Assembly: GCF_905475395.1 (NCBI RefSeq) | Contig: NC_058338.1 | Location: 39,303,435 to 39,367,434 of the forward strand | DNA: 64,000 nt | DNA from: Chrysoperla carnea | Taxonomy: Eukaryota; Arthropoda; Insecta; Neuroptera; Chrysopidae | Reading direction: 5' to 3' | In this document: one piece after another, positions 1 to 11,953 of the stretch | Position numbering within the stretch: position 1 is the stretch's first letter | How the letters are laid out: every line of letters begins with the position of its first letter | Made by a program: the position numbers and the translations under genes | Notes under the pieces: model-generated | Seen by the model: only the letters and a program-made list of their open reading frames with translations | What the model was told of the DNA's origin: nothing | The model's database searches: none

Positions 1-240
1 CAGGTGCTAAGCCAAAACAATCGATAAATTCTAGAAGTAGTAAGTTTATTACTCAATCTAAAATTTACATTCAGAGAGTTTGAAAACCTTTTTAATTTAT
101 TTTATTGCGTCATTATAAATTTTAAATATAAGTTTTTTTTTTAAAATACTCCATAAAAATTAATACATTTATTCGCATGTTTTAATAGAAAAGCGAAATA
201 AATCATTTAGTTTAATTATTGAAATGTATTTTATTTTCAG

Positions 241-1608
241 AAAAACAAAAACGTGTAACAATAGATGAAAATTTGGAAACATGTTGCATATGTCGAGATA
301 CTTTTCGTAAAAAACCTAAATTTCATCTTAAGTGCAGGCATATTTTTCATAAAGAGGTAAATATTTCAGTTGAAACAAAATCGGAACCCTTTTATTAAAT
401 TTTAGTAAAAAATCACATCACAAACGTCTCTTTTTGAAAATGTTAGGAATCTTAATCTATTTCAACTTGTTAAATTTTTAAAACTCAGCGTTAAAGAGAG
501 TTTACTTACTACATAATGCTATAAAGTTGTGAGAGTTTTTTCATCATTTACTGGATTTATATTTGAAATTGAATTCTTTTCACTGTGATTTAATTGATGG
601 AGAAATTTGAACTCCGCTATGTTTCCACAAATAAGAAATTAAATGAAAAATAATTTTATCTTTATTTTATGTAGGTAGTATATGTGCGTATCACGCAAAA
701 ACTACCAAATATACATGCATGCTATTTTTTAATTTCGTATATTAACTCTAACAAAACTTATCTCTGGGAAAAATATGCATTCTTATGAGAAATCGAACGT
801 CCATCATGAAAGTTATCAAAACATATGATAGTGGTAAAATAGCAGAATTGTTAAGCTAAAGTTGTTTAATATGACGATTTACACAGTAAACAACTATAAT
901 ATAGAAAAATTTTTCACTTTCAGTAAAATCGAAAAGCACTTTATTAAAACTAATTTTTTTGTTCAAAAATTGTAAAGAGTAAAAAAATATTTGCCGATTT
1001 ATATGTGAAAACGTAGTTTTTTATAACTTTTTTTGTGAAATTTTTCTTTACCCCTTTGGTTTTGAGATATTCAGCATTTTATTTTCAAGAAGATTTTTTG
1101 AAGATGTTTCGATATTTCATAAGGTTGAATTTTGACTGGAATTCACTCAAATTCAAAAATTTGTAAGTTTATCTGGCATTTCTCAAACAGTTTAGGCAAT
1201 GTATTTTACATTTGTGTAAACTTTATACATTAAGTACAGTTTAAACTATTAATATATCCAAATTTAAAAAAAAATACACAAAATAAACCGTAAGAAGAAA
1301 TATCTTCTGCCTCCTAAGATCTGTAGATATAGAATTGTAAAGCGAAGGGAGTAACCATCACTTAGAAATGTATTAAAATTTACCTTTTGTCTTCCCACTT
1401 TCATTGATCTGCCATTTCAACAAAACGACTTTGAATCTCACTATTATAATTGAGTTTTCTGTCAGTTGAGTCTTGGCAAATTTAATCTGCTGCTAATTGT
1501 CCAATAATTTGTATGTTATTTTAGTGCATTCTAATTTGGCGTCAAAATAATCGTTTCTGCCCTGTTTGTCGACAAATTATTGAGTATGAAGAATTTCCAC
1601 CGCTTTGA
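241..1608 (+). CDS. 3' end of a RING-H2 finger protein (probable E3 ubiquitin ligase), two exons
   Basis: Two coding exons are visible, 241-356 and 1525-1608, joined by a GT-AG intron (357-1524) in phase 0. Exon 241 follows a pyrimidine-rich acceptor (ttattttcag), so the gene starts outside the window. The joined frame gives a RING-H2 pattern: C-x2-C (CCIC), 13 residues, C-x-H (CRH), H-x2-H-x2-C (HIFHKEC, with the Cys as first residue of exon 2), 10 residues, then CPVC. All eight zinc ligands are present in C3H2C3 order. The protein ends 16 residues after the last ligand with a TGA at 1606-1608, so the RING is C-terminal. RING-H2 proteins generally recruit an E2 enzyme and act as ubiquitin ligases; that role is inferred from the family. 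The substrate and full protein cannot be known from this fragment. A possible poly(A) signal AATAAA lies at 1800-1805, another at 1994-1999. Confidence 0.85.
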
Positions 1609-1799
1609 ACTAAGATGTTGTTTTTTTAATATTATAATTGAAACTTCTTAATTTTTTAATTCGCTGTGATCGTTCAGAATAGATAAATAATTTTATAAGT
1701 AGTTGGATATGAAGAATTTATTTATTTATCCTACTACGATACAGAGTAAAATCGTAGAGACCAGCATTGAAAATTTATTGTTTATAATCAGTGGGGAGC

Positions 1800-1805
1800 A
1801 ATAAA
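1800..1805 (+). terminator. Candidate poly(A) signal of the RING-H2 gene
   Basis: AATAAA about 190 bases after the RING gene stop codon. A second AATAAA at 1994-1999 is an alternative. In AT-rich DNA this hexamer is common by chance, so only the position supports it. Confidence 0.35.
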
Positions 1806-2517
1806 ATTTTTAAGAAGAGACCCGCAAACAGTTTAATGATACTAGTTTTTTACAGGTGTATTTAATTGAAAAAACTAAAGCAATCGATAAAAAATGATCA
1901 TTGCGAATCCAACATTAAAAATTTCATAGCTCCCATTTTTTAGTACGAGTCTGAAAAAATCTTACAGCCTATTGCTGTTTATATTGTGATTATAATAAAC
2001 AAGTGATGATTACACTATTTTCTTAGTAATTATTTTATTTGGTGTTTATGTTGTGTGTTATTGTTTTTTTTTATATAAAAGATATACAAATTTTGTGATT
2101 TTGTATTAAAATTATTAAATAATTTACACTATTTGAAATTTATTGTTGTTAATTTAAAATCTCCTGACGCTCCTATGTGACCGCTTTCCTGATTCGCTCA
2201 TCTGTCTTTATATTTGATAATATGCTCGGTATGCTAACCCTCATAGAGAACACATCATTAATAATGATAAAAAATACAGTATTCTTTGTTAATGAGACGT
2301 ACAGTTATTAGGTCAATAATCGGTGAATACTGTATTTTCCATAGAGATTTTCCCTTTTTCGTTTTTTTTTTCTTTTGCATAATTATCCAAACAAACGAAA
2401 AAGCTTAAGCTTATTTTAGAAGTCCGTAGTTCTGCAGTCAGCGTTATAGAACATGCTGTATATTTTTATTATGAAATCAAATTTGTGTAGGTACTTTATA
2501 TAACTTAAAGTCCCTCA

Positions 2518-2541
2518 TACATATATATATATATATATATA
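2518..2541. repeat. (AT)n microsatellite
   Basis: An uninterrupted run of alternating AT of about 22 bases, read directly in the sequence. Confidence 0.9.
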
Positions 2542-3279
2542 AGTTACCGAATAATTTTCTCGAAACTATAAAAATTGGTAGCGTTTATCGTAATTATAAT
2601 CACTAAATAGTCTTGAAAAGATGAATAAGGTAATTAAGGTGCCACTCACAAAATTCCTCAAAACCGGTTGCCGAAGTGTCCATATATGAAGAATTAATTG
2701 ATGATATCGCAATTTTCGAAGCTGTAGTTTTTTAATACAAAACATCTGGTTCCAATTTTTTTTACTACTATAAATTCTGGGCTTTTCGAATTTAATAAAA
2801 GGCTATTTGTTATTTGATTGTATAGGCCCCGTTTTCGAGTTTAATTTTTGACTTGACAACAATTAGCTTTACAAGGTGAGAAAGTTTTACAGGGTGATGC
2901 AAAAGTTATGCACTCATTAAAAAAAAATAAAAGGAACTAAACGGAAAAAGCCCTTCATGGGAATCCCATGCGAACCTCGGTAGTGGAAACTGATCCTAAA
3001 TTGAAAAGTAAGTTTACTTTAAAACGAACGCGCTTATTGTTAATACTTTATTCCACCTTTTTTCAAGTGGTAATACATAAACATTTGTATAGATGACTCT
3101 AAAGTTAGCATACACTAACGCCATAAGCGGTGAAAAAAAATATGTAAATGTTTATGGATTTTATTTTGTATTATAAACATTTCGTCATATCCCACATCAC
3201 ATAGGAAAGTAAATTACCATACCTCCTCGTGGTGTGTTAGACGTATAAAGTCTAATAATATCAAAAAATTTTGCATAAA

Positions 3280-3691
3280 AATTATACATTTACAATCAAT
3301 ATTTTATTGATCAAAATATCTAATTAATTATTATAAAATAGTGATATTACTTGGCGTTGTTTTTACATCAAGGTGCAATTGTTTGTTTTTTTCTACGTTT
3401 GTGTTTTCATAAAAGTGTTGTGTTCAATAAATTATTTCTGGCTACTGCTAGAAATGTAAGTACTTAAAAAATTATTATTTTTGCATGCAATAAATATTGA
3501 TTATTTGATTAAAACATGCAGTTAATTGTATTAATAATTAATTATGTTTTATTTATTGCAGATATTTGAATCATCTTTAAACCTCTTTACATTTCCATTA
3601 CCATTCTGCTTGCAGTAAATTTTTATTATCGTTTTGCGAATATCGTCCAGAAGGGCGTTACCATTTTATATGACTTTAGCAGGCCATATAG
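3280..3691 (+). other. Candidate 5' exon pair of an unidentified gene
   Basis: Two strong splice donors occur close together: GAAAT/GTAAGT at 3455/3456 and ATAG/GTAAGT at 3691/3692. The acceptor atttattgcag ends at 3561, which would make exon 2 3562-3691; a second acceptor (ctgcttgcag) ends at 3615. The layout looks like a 5' UTR exon followed by an exon carrying the start codon. ATG at 3670 would give MTLAGHI plus one base before the donor. The same exon is also open in another frame (containing NIVQKGVTILYDFSRPY), so whether and how it is coding is unresolved. The first exon start is not defined by any motif I can name. The gene could be the one that ends at 20703, but the intervening exons are not secured. 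Confidence 0.4.
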
Positions 3692-5248
3692 GTAAGTTTT
3701 ATTTTTAAACTTATAGGTTATGTCATTATGAAAATTTATGTAAGATAGAATTGTTTCATATAAGTGTATGCGTGACCACGTATTTAAATAATTTTCACAA
3801 AAAAAACATGTTTTTTCATTTAAACCTGTTTTCCTATATAAATTTTTGTAATAATAAAAAACCAATATAGAACATATTAAAATACAGCTCTATTTTTAAC
3901 TTTTGTCATGTAACATATCGCATATCTTTTTACCATCACGTCTGTAAATATTTACCTTTGATAATAGTCCAATCAATAGGTAGAAGAGTTTGCAATATTC
4001 GAAAACAAAATATGTGAAAACATAGGGAAATTTTTTAACAAAATTTGTTATAGATTACTCTTTCTTTTGATTATATTGAAATAAAAATATGTAGGTAGGT
4101 ATTAAGATCTTTCGATTTATATATTTAACATATCGATAGTTACGATACGGTATAAATCCAAAAAATCTCAAAAATCGGGACTTTTTGCTTTACCTATAAT
4201 TTAAAATATTCAATTAAAAATAAGTTTTTGAAATATAATTATTGATTTTTCAAAAAAGACGTTCTCGAATATGCGAGATAGAGTAATACCGTTGGATGAC
4301 TGTTTCATTCTAAGTGAGATATTCTCTCACGGTAGAAAATAAAAACGTAACCATTTTTTAAAATTTTAAGTATCAAATTTTATCTGAACTATTCAAAATG
4401 AATTCAGTCTAAATCTAAATAGATATTTTATTGAAATCTAAAAATCGAAAATGTATAATATCTCATAATACAGTTTAAAAAAAAGAGATAGACAACTCGA
4501 GGTTACAGCAGCCCCGAACTGAAATTTCAACGTATGAATATCACGCTGATATTCATAAAAGTTGGTTCAAAAGTTAGCCGCTTTTGTGCTAAAAAAGAAA
4601 GTTTTCGATAATAAGTGGCACGATTTTTGGAATATATATAGATTTTAAGGTAAAATAAGCATTTCAAAAAAGGTAAAGTTGGCTGAATATTTTATAAACA
4701 CGTTATAAAAAGTTTCATTAAAATCGGTGCTGTTTCCCAGCTTTTCCCCATTGACAATTTATTCCGGCTTATCACTGTATTATTATATGTATGAAGTTAT
4801 TACATAACAATTTGCGAGCGCTTCATTTGAAAGTTGACATTCGCACAAAGTTATCAAATGCAAGTTTTAAATGGAACAACAAACATGCACACCATGTGTA
4901 GCACAATGGTATCGCGTGCTTGAATGGAAAACAAGGAATACCTACAATTAAGGTTTTCCGTTTTTATTGTCAAAATTTTGTGAATATTTATTATTTTAAA
5001 GTTTTAAACCATTTCGTGGTGTTATCATATCAGACCAGATTTATTCAAATACGAATTTTAAAATTTTTTAATTATACATATTATTACTAGACGTGAAATA
5101 TTGAAAATTTAACATTACGGGTGGATAATGATAGGTTGATCGGTCTAAACTTGTTCCATTCCAATCCATTTAAATGAATTACATTTGTAATTAGATATAA
5201 ATATACCGGGTGAATAAGAATTAATAGTCAATAATCTAAAGGTGATAG
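3692..5248. other. Probable intron or intergenic DNA, no gene seen
   Basis: AT-rich sequence downstream of the strong donor at 3692. No exon or known repeat family stands out. If the 5' exons at 3280-3691 are real this is the start of a long intron. Confidence 0.4.
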
Positions 5249-5279
5249 GGCTCCACGAAACTAGAGTTTTCGTGGAGCC
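5249..5279. repeat. Perfect 12-bp hairpin
   Basis: ggctccacgaaa (5249-5260) and tttcgtggagcc (5268-5279) are exact reverse complements around a 7-base loop. It is more GC-rich than its surroundings. It may be the centre of a short inverted-repeat element; no function is assigned. Confidence 0.7.
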
Positions 5280-6569
5280 ACGTTTTTATCAGTTGATCTA
5301 TCTTGTTAGACGTACAGTAAAACTGTTTAAACAAATTTGAAAAGAGAGCAAATCTAGCTAATGGAACAAACCGTTCAAGTTAAAGGAACATTTTAGATAA
5401 CATTTGAATTTATTAACCATTTTTCGGAAATCAAAGTTATGTAAATTTCTAACCCTTTTTGCTCTGAAGTGAAGCGTCAACGGACACATGTTCCTTATGC
5501 TAAGCTGCCTGTTTTGATGTATCGTATCACCCCCTATATTATTAACCATTTATTCTGATACACTTGGTATATATACTTTTTTTTAAAGAAACAAACCGTT
5601 ATGTAAGTTGAACAGTGAAAGTAGTATATTTTATATCTTTATTAATTATTGCGTTTGTCTAGCATTATAACTGCACAAAGGATTGTCTGTTAAACTAAAA
5701 AGAATTTGATCAAAATATAATAAGTATAAAATTGTAATTGAAATTATCGTGACATAATCTATTAGTCGTCAATGCTGCATAGCTATTAATCGTATATGTC
5801 AACCTACGATTTACAGTATGTTCCAGAACTCTTAACAAACATTTTCACGCCACCTTTGCGTTCGTGTACTTAGCGCATTTTTTTACCGCGGTTTTCCCGG
5901 TAGGCTTATTCAATGGGTCTGTTTTTCTTGGTAAAATCTGTTTGTATAACGTATCTCTCCCATTAAAGTGTATCCCCATTACACATATTTTTGGTCAAAC
6001 AAAATTCATCAAATTTGAAACGTGTATTTCAAGTATTATCACACATTCACTACCTTAAAACAGGAGCACAAATATCTGATAAATTTTTGGAAAAATATAT
6101 CATCACACGAGCCAATTTTCATGATATTTGATGTGTAATTGTGTTAGACCACTTGAAATAGAGTATTTATTTGCGAAGAATATGTAATTTTATTGTGAAA
6201 TAGATTTTTTTTTCAATTGAAAAATTTGTTGGAATATTAACTTATCAATGGAAAATTTATCAAATTTGTAGTTATCTGCTTTTTTCTTCAAAAGGTTGAG
6301 ACTATCAACTTTGACATTGTATTGCTCATATTTATTACCATAAAAACAGTCAAACACAGTTATACATTTTAATTTCAGGGTTTTTTGGCCTAGTTAGGTT
6401 TGGTTATATTGACTGTCCACGAAAGATACACTTAGGCTATAGAGTCTATTCTGATAACATATTATGTGATTTACCACCTTTCCGCTGATAATTTCATTTA
6501 TCAGCTCCTCAATTACTTTGATAGACTGAGTGCATCTCCTTCATGATATACACCAGTCCATCACAAGTA

Positions 6570-6673
6570 TTAATTAAATTAATTTTTTTTGTGACGGCGA
6601 GAATCGAGCCTGCTACCCTAGACATACCGCGAACAAAATTGGTTACGTCTTAACCAAACTTAGCTATTAGGGT
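6570..6673 (-). mobile_element. tRNA-derived SINE, copy 1
   Basis: Read on the minus strand, this segment matches the SINE at 34697-34800. It has an A-box-like stretch, then TTCGCGGTATG, then a B-box-like GGCTCGATTC, then CTCGCCGTCAC and an AT-rich tail containing aaattaatttaatt. It is diverged from the other copy in the A-box region (TAGCTAAGTTTGG). The paired boxes and common tail are the usual layout of a SINE transcribed by RNA polymerase III; the assignment rests on the two copies sharing both head and tail. Confidence 0.7.
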
Positions 6674-7576
6674 GATTTTGGACTATATGTTGAAAATCCA
6701 TGTTGAAACTACTAAAGCCTAATCTACAATTGAAGTCATATATCAGTTTTCGGATGTTTGGAAGATCCGTAATATTAGTTATTTACGATATTAGTGGGAT
6801 AATAGTAGCATGAGTTGGGCAGTTGCAGAAGTACGTTAATAATGCGTTATCACACATATATCTTTCAAAACTTGACGCCTCTAAAATGTGAAACTAAACA
6901 ATTATTAAAGTAACTAAAAGTTGTAACTAAAAAAGTAACTATAGTAACTTCTTATTAGTTTACATTTTGACAGTAGTTCTAAATGTGATAATGAATTCGT
7001 TACGATATTAATGCGGTTATGAACTATTTTTCCTACGCATACTGAGTGAGGAAAATAGTTCTTATCTCACAGGCGTAGATAAAAATATCTATGTACAGAT
7101 ATAATTGATAATTACTGATTAACAAATTTTTAATATTTCTCGTCAAAAGAATGGCTTCATACCACTTTTGATAATAAATAAACATCAACTTATCAGTTAA
7201 GGGTAAACTGGTAAATACTTGTAATAATGATTGGACTAATTTATAGCGGAATTGGCAATTATATTATAAATTTATTTCACATGCAAGTTAAGTTCATCAT
7301 CATCACATAGGCATTGGCATAGAAGCAGTTCTTCATTCCTTTCTGAATTGAATTGAAAGTGTTATTTAATAAATTAGTAACAACTTATTATTTTAAATGT
7401 AAATAAAATAATAACATACTTCACCAACTAAATTAACAAAAACAGTAGGGGAATTACTAGTATGTAACTATCTTCAACGTTCTCTGATCAATGTTCTTTG
7501 TTCTCGCCAAAAAATAGTATGCTTTACGAACCAGGTAAATTGTATATTTGATACTATTACTGCGTTGATATATCAC
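6674..7576. other. Gene-free stretch with a short hairpin
   Basis: Contains a hairpin at about 7020-7061 (gaactatttttcct against aggaaaatagttc, one bulge). At 6900-6960 there are repeated short blocks of taactaaaa and agtaact. No coding signal is visible. Confidence 0.4.
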
Positions 7577-7950
7577 ATACAGGATGCTCTGTTCTTGACT
7601 ACAGATCGTTGGTCTACAGAATAAGCTCATAAAAACGAAGGGAAAAGTTATTTACCAATTTTCGATCTGAAGCCTAGTTTGAGAGATAATAATATTAATA
7701 CAAAGTAAATAGTTTTATCGAATCACAGTTCACTTAGATATTAAAGGCTGGTATTGTGTTATTACATAAACTAAGTGGGTTGTGATTCCATAAAACTATT
7801 CACTTTAAATTAATATTATATTAATTTATTTGGTTAATTATCTCTCAAAGTAAGCCTCAAATTGAAAATTGGTAAATAACTTTTTCCTTTGTTTTTATGA
7901 ACTTATTCTGTAGACCAACGATCTGCAGTCAATAACAGAACACCCTGTAT
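7577..7950. mobile_element. Foldback element with CAGG(A/G)TG ends
   Basis: A long inverted repeat. The left arm 7577-7737 runs from atacaggatgctctgttcttgac to cagttcacttag, and the right arm 7771-7950 runs from ctaagtgggttgtgattc to acagaacaccctgtat. The loop is only about 33 bases. Internal blocks such as agatcgttggtctacagaat pair with attctgtagaccaacgatct. The arms differ by substitutions and small indels (the right arm has an extra ttatattaatttattt-like insertion), so this is an old copy. The CAGGRTG end flanked by TA resembles non-autonomous Tc1/mariner-type elements, which is inference. No coding capacity is seen. Confidence 0.8.
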
Positions 7951-8354
7951 ATTCCTTGGATAAAACATACTTTATTTTGACATATTTACGAAAATTACAT
8001 ATTTCACGACTTCTAGCTCGCACATTTTCAGAGAACATCTTAAACACTAAAATTAAATATCAAAGTGATACATTTTGTAAATTAGTACTACAAAACTTTG
8101 ACCTTGACGGCAATATTTAAAATAATCCAAAGCTCACGATTTTAAACTCTTGGTTTAATTTAAAAATTTCTGTATACAATTCTTAATTAAAATTATTACG
8201 ACACGATGTCTTACGAAAATTTTTTTCGTGTCTGCCGTTTTCGTTTCTTTTTTGAAAAGTTTTTTAAAACTGTATGTATCTTTCAAATTATTATGAAAAA
8301 CTAAAAAAATTTTGTGCAACAACTAAATTAAGACAATATTTTTCATACTGTTTT

Positions 8355-8890
8355 TATACCATGTATATAAAATATACCAAGGTATATTAAGTTTAGCCCC
8401 AAGTTTGTAACGCTTAAAAGTATTGAGGCTACGAACAAAATTTTGGTATAGGTGTTCATAAAATCACCTAATTAGTCCATTTCCGGCTGTCTGTCTGTCG
8501 TCTGTCCGTCTGTCATCACGATAACTGAAAAATGAAGAGATATTAAGCTGAAACTTTTATAGCGTGCTGAGGACGTAAAAAGTGAGGTCAAGTTCGTAAA
8601 TGAGCAACATAGGTCAATTGGGTCTTTGGTCCTTTGGGTCCCCATCTTGTAAACCGTTAGAGATAGAATAAAAAATTAAATGTAAAAAAATAAACAACTT
8701 TTGTTTGAAACGTTTTTTCGTAATCATCACTGTTTACCCGTGAAAGCGCAAATTATGCGCAAATTGTATAGTATGTATTACATGGGAATATCAGTTATAT
8801 ATGTGTGACATGTATTTATGTGTAATGTGATAGAGTAATCAACATTGTCTATACATGGTATTTCAACAATTAACTCAGTCAATTTTTTTG
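8355..8890 (+). mobile_element. TATACCATGTATA repeat family, long copy
   Basis: Starts with TATACCATGTATA (8355-8367). It continues through blocks shared with other copies: gtttgtaacgcttaaaa, attttggtataggtgttcat, a CTGTCTGTC-rich tract, aggtcaattgggtct, cttgtaaaccgttagagata and ttgtttgaaacgttttttcg. The inverted end TATACATGGTA lies at 8850-8860. A tail continues beyond the inverted end (tttcaacaattaactcagtc) and diverges near 8885. The inverted ends and the absence of an ORF suggest a MITE-like element. The reverse-complement copies at 11412-11953 and 39844-40375 confirm the boundaries. Confidence 0.85.
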
Positions 8891-10771
8891 CATGTACATA
8901 ATTTCATCGATTCTCCTTCAATGGGTTTCATCCGTTAATTGTAAAGTTGGTATTTTAAATATGTGTTTTGTTATCAAATACCAAATTATTGTTTATATGA
9001 ATAGTTAGTTTAATGTAAATAATATTTTGTCGGTGTTTGTTGATATTGAAAAAAAAAAATAACACTTGAATCAGCAACACTTATTACCTCTTGCCTCTTA
9101 CGATATTCAATAATTAATTTTATTCATTTATTTATTTTAAATCTTTATGAATTTTTAGAAGTAACTAAAAGTTGTTGTAACGGCTTCGTACTCGGAATTA
9201 ATTAATGCTAGAATAATAACAACAAATTCAAAGAATGAATAAAAAAAAATTTCGATTGATAATTTTAACGTTTATGGCATAACGTTTGTATAAATATTTT
9301 AAACGTGTAAAACATCTCAAAAAGTTTTTGGAAACTAACTAAAGTATCTCGCACATTTCTTGTGGATGGGCTCCATTAAATTGAATTAAAATTTTTGAAA
9401 CCTCTGACTTTGCGGCTTATTGTTCACGGGTTTTTTAAAGTCTATTGCATTAAAAATAAACTGTGCGTATTTCTTGTGGAAAGGGGCCCAATAAATTGAA
9501 TGCAAATTTTTGGTGGCTCCTAACAACTCAACGGTTCTTATTAATTTCTAGGCCAAATAAAAATTTGAAATTTGTGAGACACTTATATACATAAATTTGG
9601 AATCTGCTTTTCATGACCTTACTTTTGATGCGAAGCACAATAAACTATCTCAATTTTTGAAATATCAACTCAATATGGCAGTCAAAATTAGACCAACCGA
9701 ACATTTTCATCTCGTTAGTAGATGAAAATTGAAGTTGCAGCAGCAGTTAGATTTGTCTCAAGACACACGTATTGTATATAATCGGAGTTTTACTGTTTTT
9801 ATCTCATAATAACCTGTGGAATATACAAATTATGTGAAAAATTCACGGACTGTTACTCAAATTATACCATTGTTAAGTATATCTAACTTTTTAATCGACT
9901 TTAATTTTAATATGAAATACTTCCGGATTAGTGGTTTTATTTATAAAACTTGAGTTGGAATATCTACTTTCCTCTCAATTGTTATATCCAGTTTTAAATT
10001 ATTATTGGATGAAATAATTATTGTCAATCTATCTGTGTATTGCAAATTGCAGGAAAAAATTTCATTGGAAAAGCTCTTTGATACCGAAGTTAGAAACGGA
10101 TTTATTTATTATTGGTTTTGGATTTATTAACTTTTGGGTTTTTCAAATATGATTTCAGCGCCATATTAGCGTCGTTAAAACAGCTGTTCTTTGTGTACTA
10201 AATTTTGTGGTCAAATAAATTATTTAAGGGAGCACGCAACAGTGAATTGTTTTTTTATTGAAAACTGTGGAATTCTAAATGTCAAATAAAATCCAATAAT
10301 TACTAAATTATTTGATAGTTAACAATCAATTCCATTTCAAACAAATAGTTCTCAATTTCTTTTAATTGATTTCAAGTTTTAATTGGAACGAAACTGAAAA
10401 CAACGGTTGTGTGGAAAATCAAGTCATGATAATATGGAATGAAAACAATTTTATTAGTAAACACAAATATACTGTAATAGGTAAATTTTTATGTATACCA
10501 TGTGTTCAAGGTTGATGAGATACACGTGTTACTGTTATAAGGTATTTTGATACCTTTGATACGAGTGCGTATTTTTTTATATTAACTGATACCCGCGACT
10601 TGTTGTAGCAATTTCAAGTCCGTATATCTTTCAAGATACTCACTACTTCGTTCAATAAAATAAATTAATATTATTAAAATATGATCATTATTTTGCTAGA
10701 TTAGTGGAAAGATTGTAATATAAATATTCAAAAAAAACCCATTGAATAGTGACCCATCAATAATTGTAGGT
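8891..10771. other. Gene-free AT-rich stretch
   Basis: No convincing exon. A short segment at 10585-10640 (gatacccgcgacttgttgta) resembles a phrase often seen at the ends of decayed retroelements. A small open stretch after an acceptor-like ttcag at 10158 was considered and not accepted. Confidence 0.35.
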
Positions 10772-11095
10772 AGGACCCATCTTGTAAACCGTTACAGAAG
10801 AACAAAAGTTTAAATGTATAAAATATTTCTTATAAAAAAATAAACAACTATCCGTGAGGGCGCAAAGTAGATCAAAAGATTGGTGTCAACACATTAGTGT
10901 CCATTTTCTCCAAAACTTTAAAAGATAAGAGAGTTGAAAATTTGCAGGTAGCTTCAACTAGTGGTCTTGCGAAACATTTTTAAAAAAATTATAGAAAGTA
11001 CTTAATAATGCAAGCACTGATTTTCAACGCTTTCTTTACAGGATATTTCGACAATAAACTCAATATTCAATTGTTTGTTTTCACTTGTTTAAACA
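10772..11095 (+). mobile_element. TATACCATGTATA repeat family, fragmented copy
   Basis: The core segment 10772-10872 (aggacccatcttgtaaaccg, aaataaacaac, ccgtgagggcgcaaa) matches the family. It is followed by about 180 bases of unrelated sequence. The family tail then reappears at about 11050-11095 (attcaattgtttgttttcac, cttgttt). Both the 5' inverted end and the 3' inverted end are missing. It looks like a chimeric or internally replaced copy. Confidence 0.65.
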
Positions 11096-11219
11096 ATTAT
11101 TGTGCAACTTTTATAAAAAATCAATTTTCTGAATCAAATCTGAAATCAAAATAAAAATCGTTTTTAGTGTTTCTTTTCTTCGACTATAATAAAATAATCG
11201 TAGTATTATAAATCGACAG

Positions 11220-11340
11220 TCCTAAAAAGCATTTCACGTTGCTGTCAGTATTCGTGACCCTGACAGTAACATGGTGTATATTCAAGCATAAACTGCTGCT
11301 GTTGTCCCTGACATCATGTGTACATTTAATAAGGCAAGGG
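11220..11340 (+). CDS. Candidate internal exon, hydrophobic, unidentified
   Basis: A clearly more GC-rich segment than its flanks, open in one frame, lies between a weak acceptor (atcgacag, ends 11219) and a strong donor (CAAGGG/GTAAGA at 11340/11341). The frame reads ...SPKKHFTLLSVFVTLTVTW... and continues leucine-rich, with repeated CTG codons, so it could be a membrane segment. The donor falls in phase 0. Against it: the acceptor lacks a good pyrimidine tract and I recognise no family. It could belong to a + strand gene that starts near 3280 and ends at 20703, or it could be repeat-derived. Confidence 0.25.
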
Positions 11341-11411
11341 GTAAGATATTTACTATATAAAAATAAAATTATTGATAAATTGTTAAAAACAAACTATACC
11401 AAACCCAAATT

Positions 11412-11953
11412 TAACAAGTGAAATCAAACAATTGACTGAGTTAATTGTTGAAATACCATGTATATGCAGTGTTGATTACGCAATCGTTTGTTTTTTTACG
11501 TCATGAAAGAAAGGTGGCCACTCTTACACACAAATAAATAAGAGTATCTTCTAACATATTCAGTAGACATAGTATATGCTATAACAAATCTGTATACATA
11601 CTATATAATGTTTCTAATCTAATTTGCCCCCTCACGGGTAAACAGTTATGTTTACGAAAAAATGTTTCAAACAAAAGTTGTTTATTTTTTTATAAGGAAC
11701 ATTTTTAACATTTAAACATTTGATCTACCTATAACGGTTTCCAAGACCCAATTGATCAGACTTACTTACTTTCAGACTTACGAACTCGACTACACTTTGT
11801 ACGTCCTAAACACGCTAAAAAAATTTCAGCTTGATATCTCATTTCCCATTCCCACCTGTACCAAAATTTTGTTCGTAACATCAATATTTTAAGCGTTATA
11901 AATTTGGAACTAAACTTAGTATACCTTGATTTATTTCATATATACTTGGTATA
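11412..11953 (-). mobile_element. TATACCATGTATA repeat family, reverse copy
   Basis: Minus-strand copy. On the + strand it begins with the tail aacaagtgaaatcaaacaat, then aataccatgtata (inverted end), then gtaaacagttatgtttacga, aatgtttcaaacaaaagttg, gctacactttgtacg-like and cagcttgatatctcat blocks, and it ends with ttcatatatacttggtataa. It spans the full length of the family. The CTGTCTGTC tract is degraded here. Confidence 0.85.

Larger units (their letters stand above)
1609..3279. other. AT-rich 3' flank without a recognisable gene
   Basis: The stretch holds the probable 3' UTR of the RING gene, a pair of inverted 14-base segments (aaaatacagtattc near 2272, gaatactgtatttt near 2325) and an (AT)n microsatellite at 2518-2541. 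At 2889-2900 an isolated acagggtg motif matches the ends of the foldback elements described elsewhere in the window. I see no coding exon. Confidence 0.5.
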
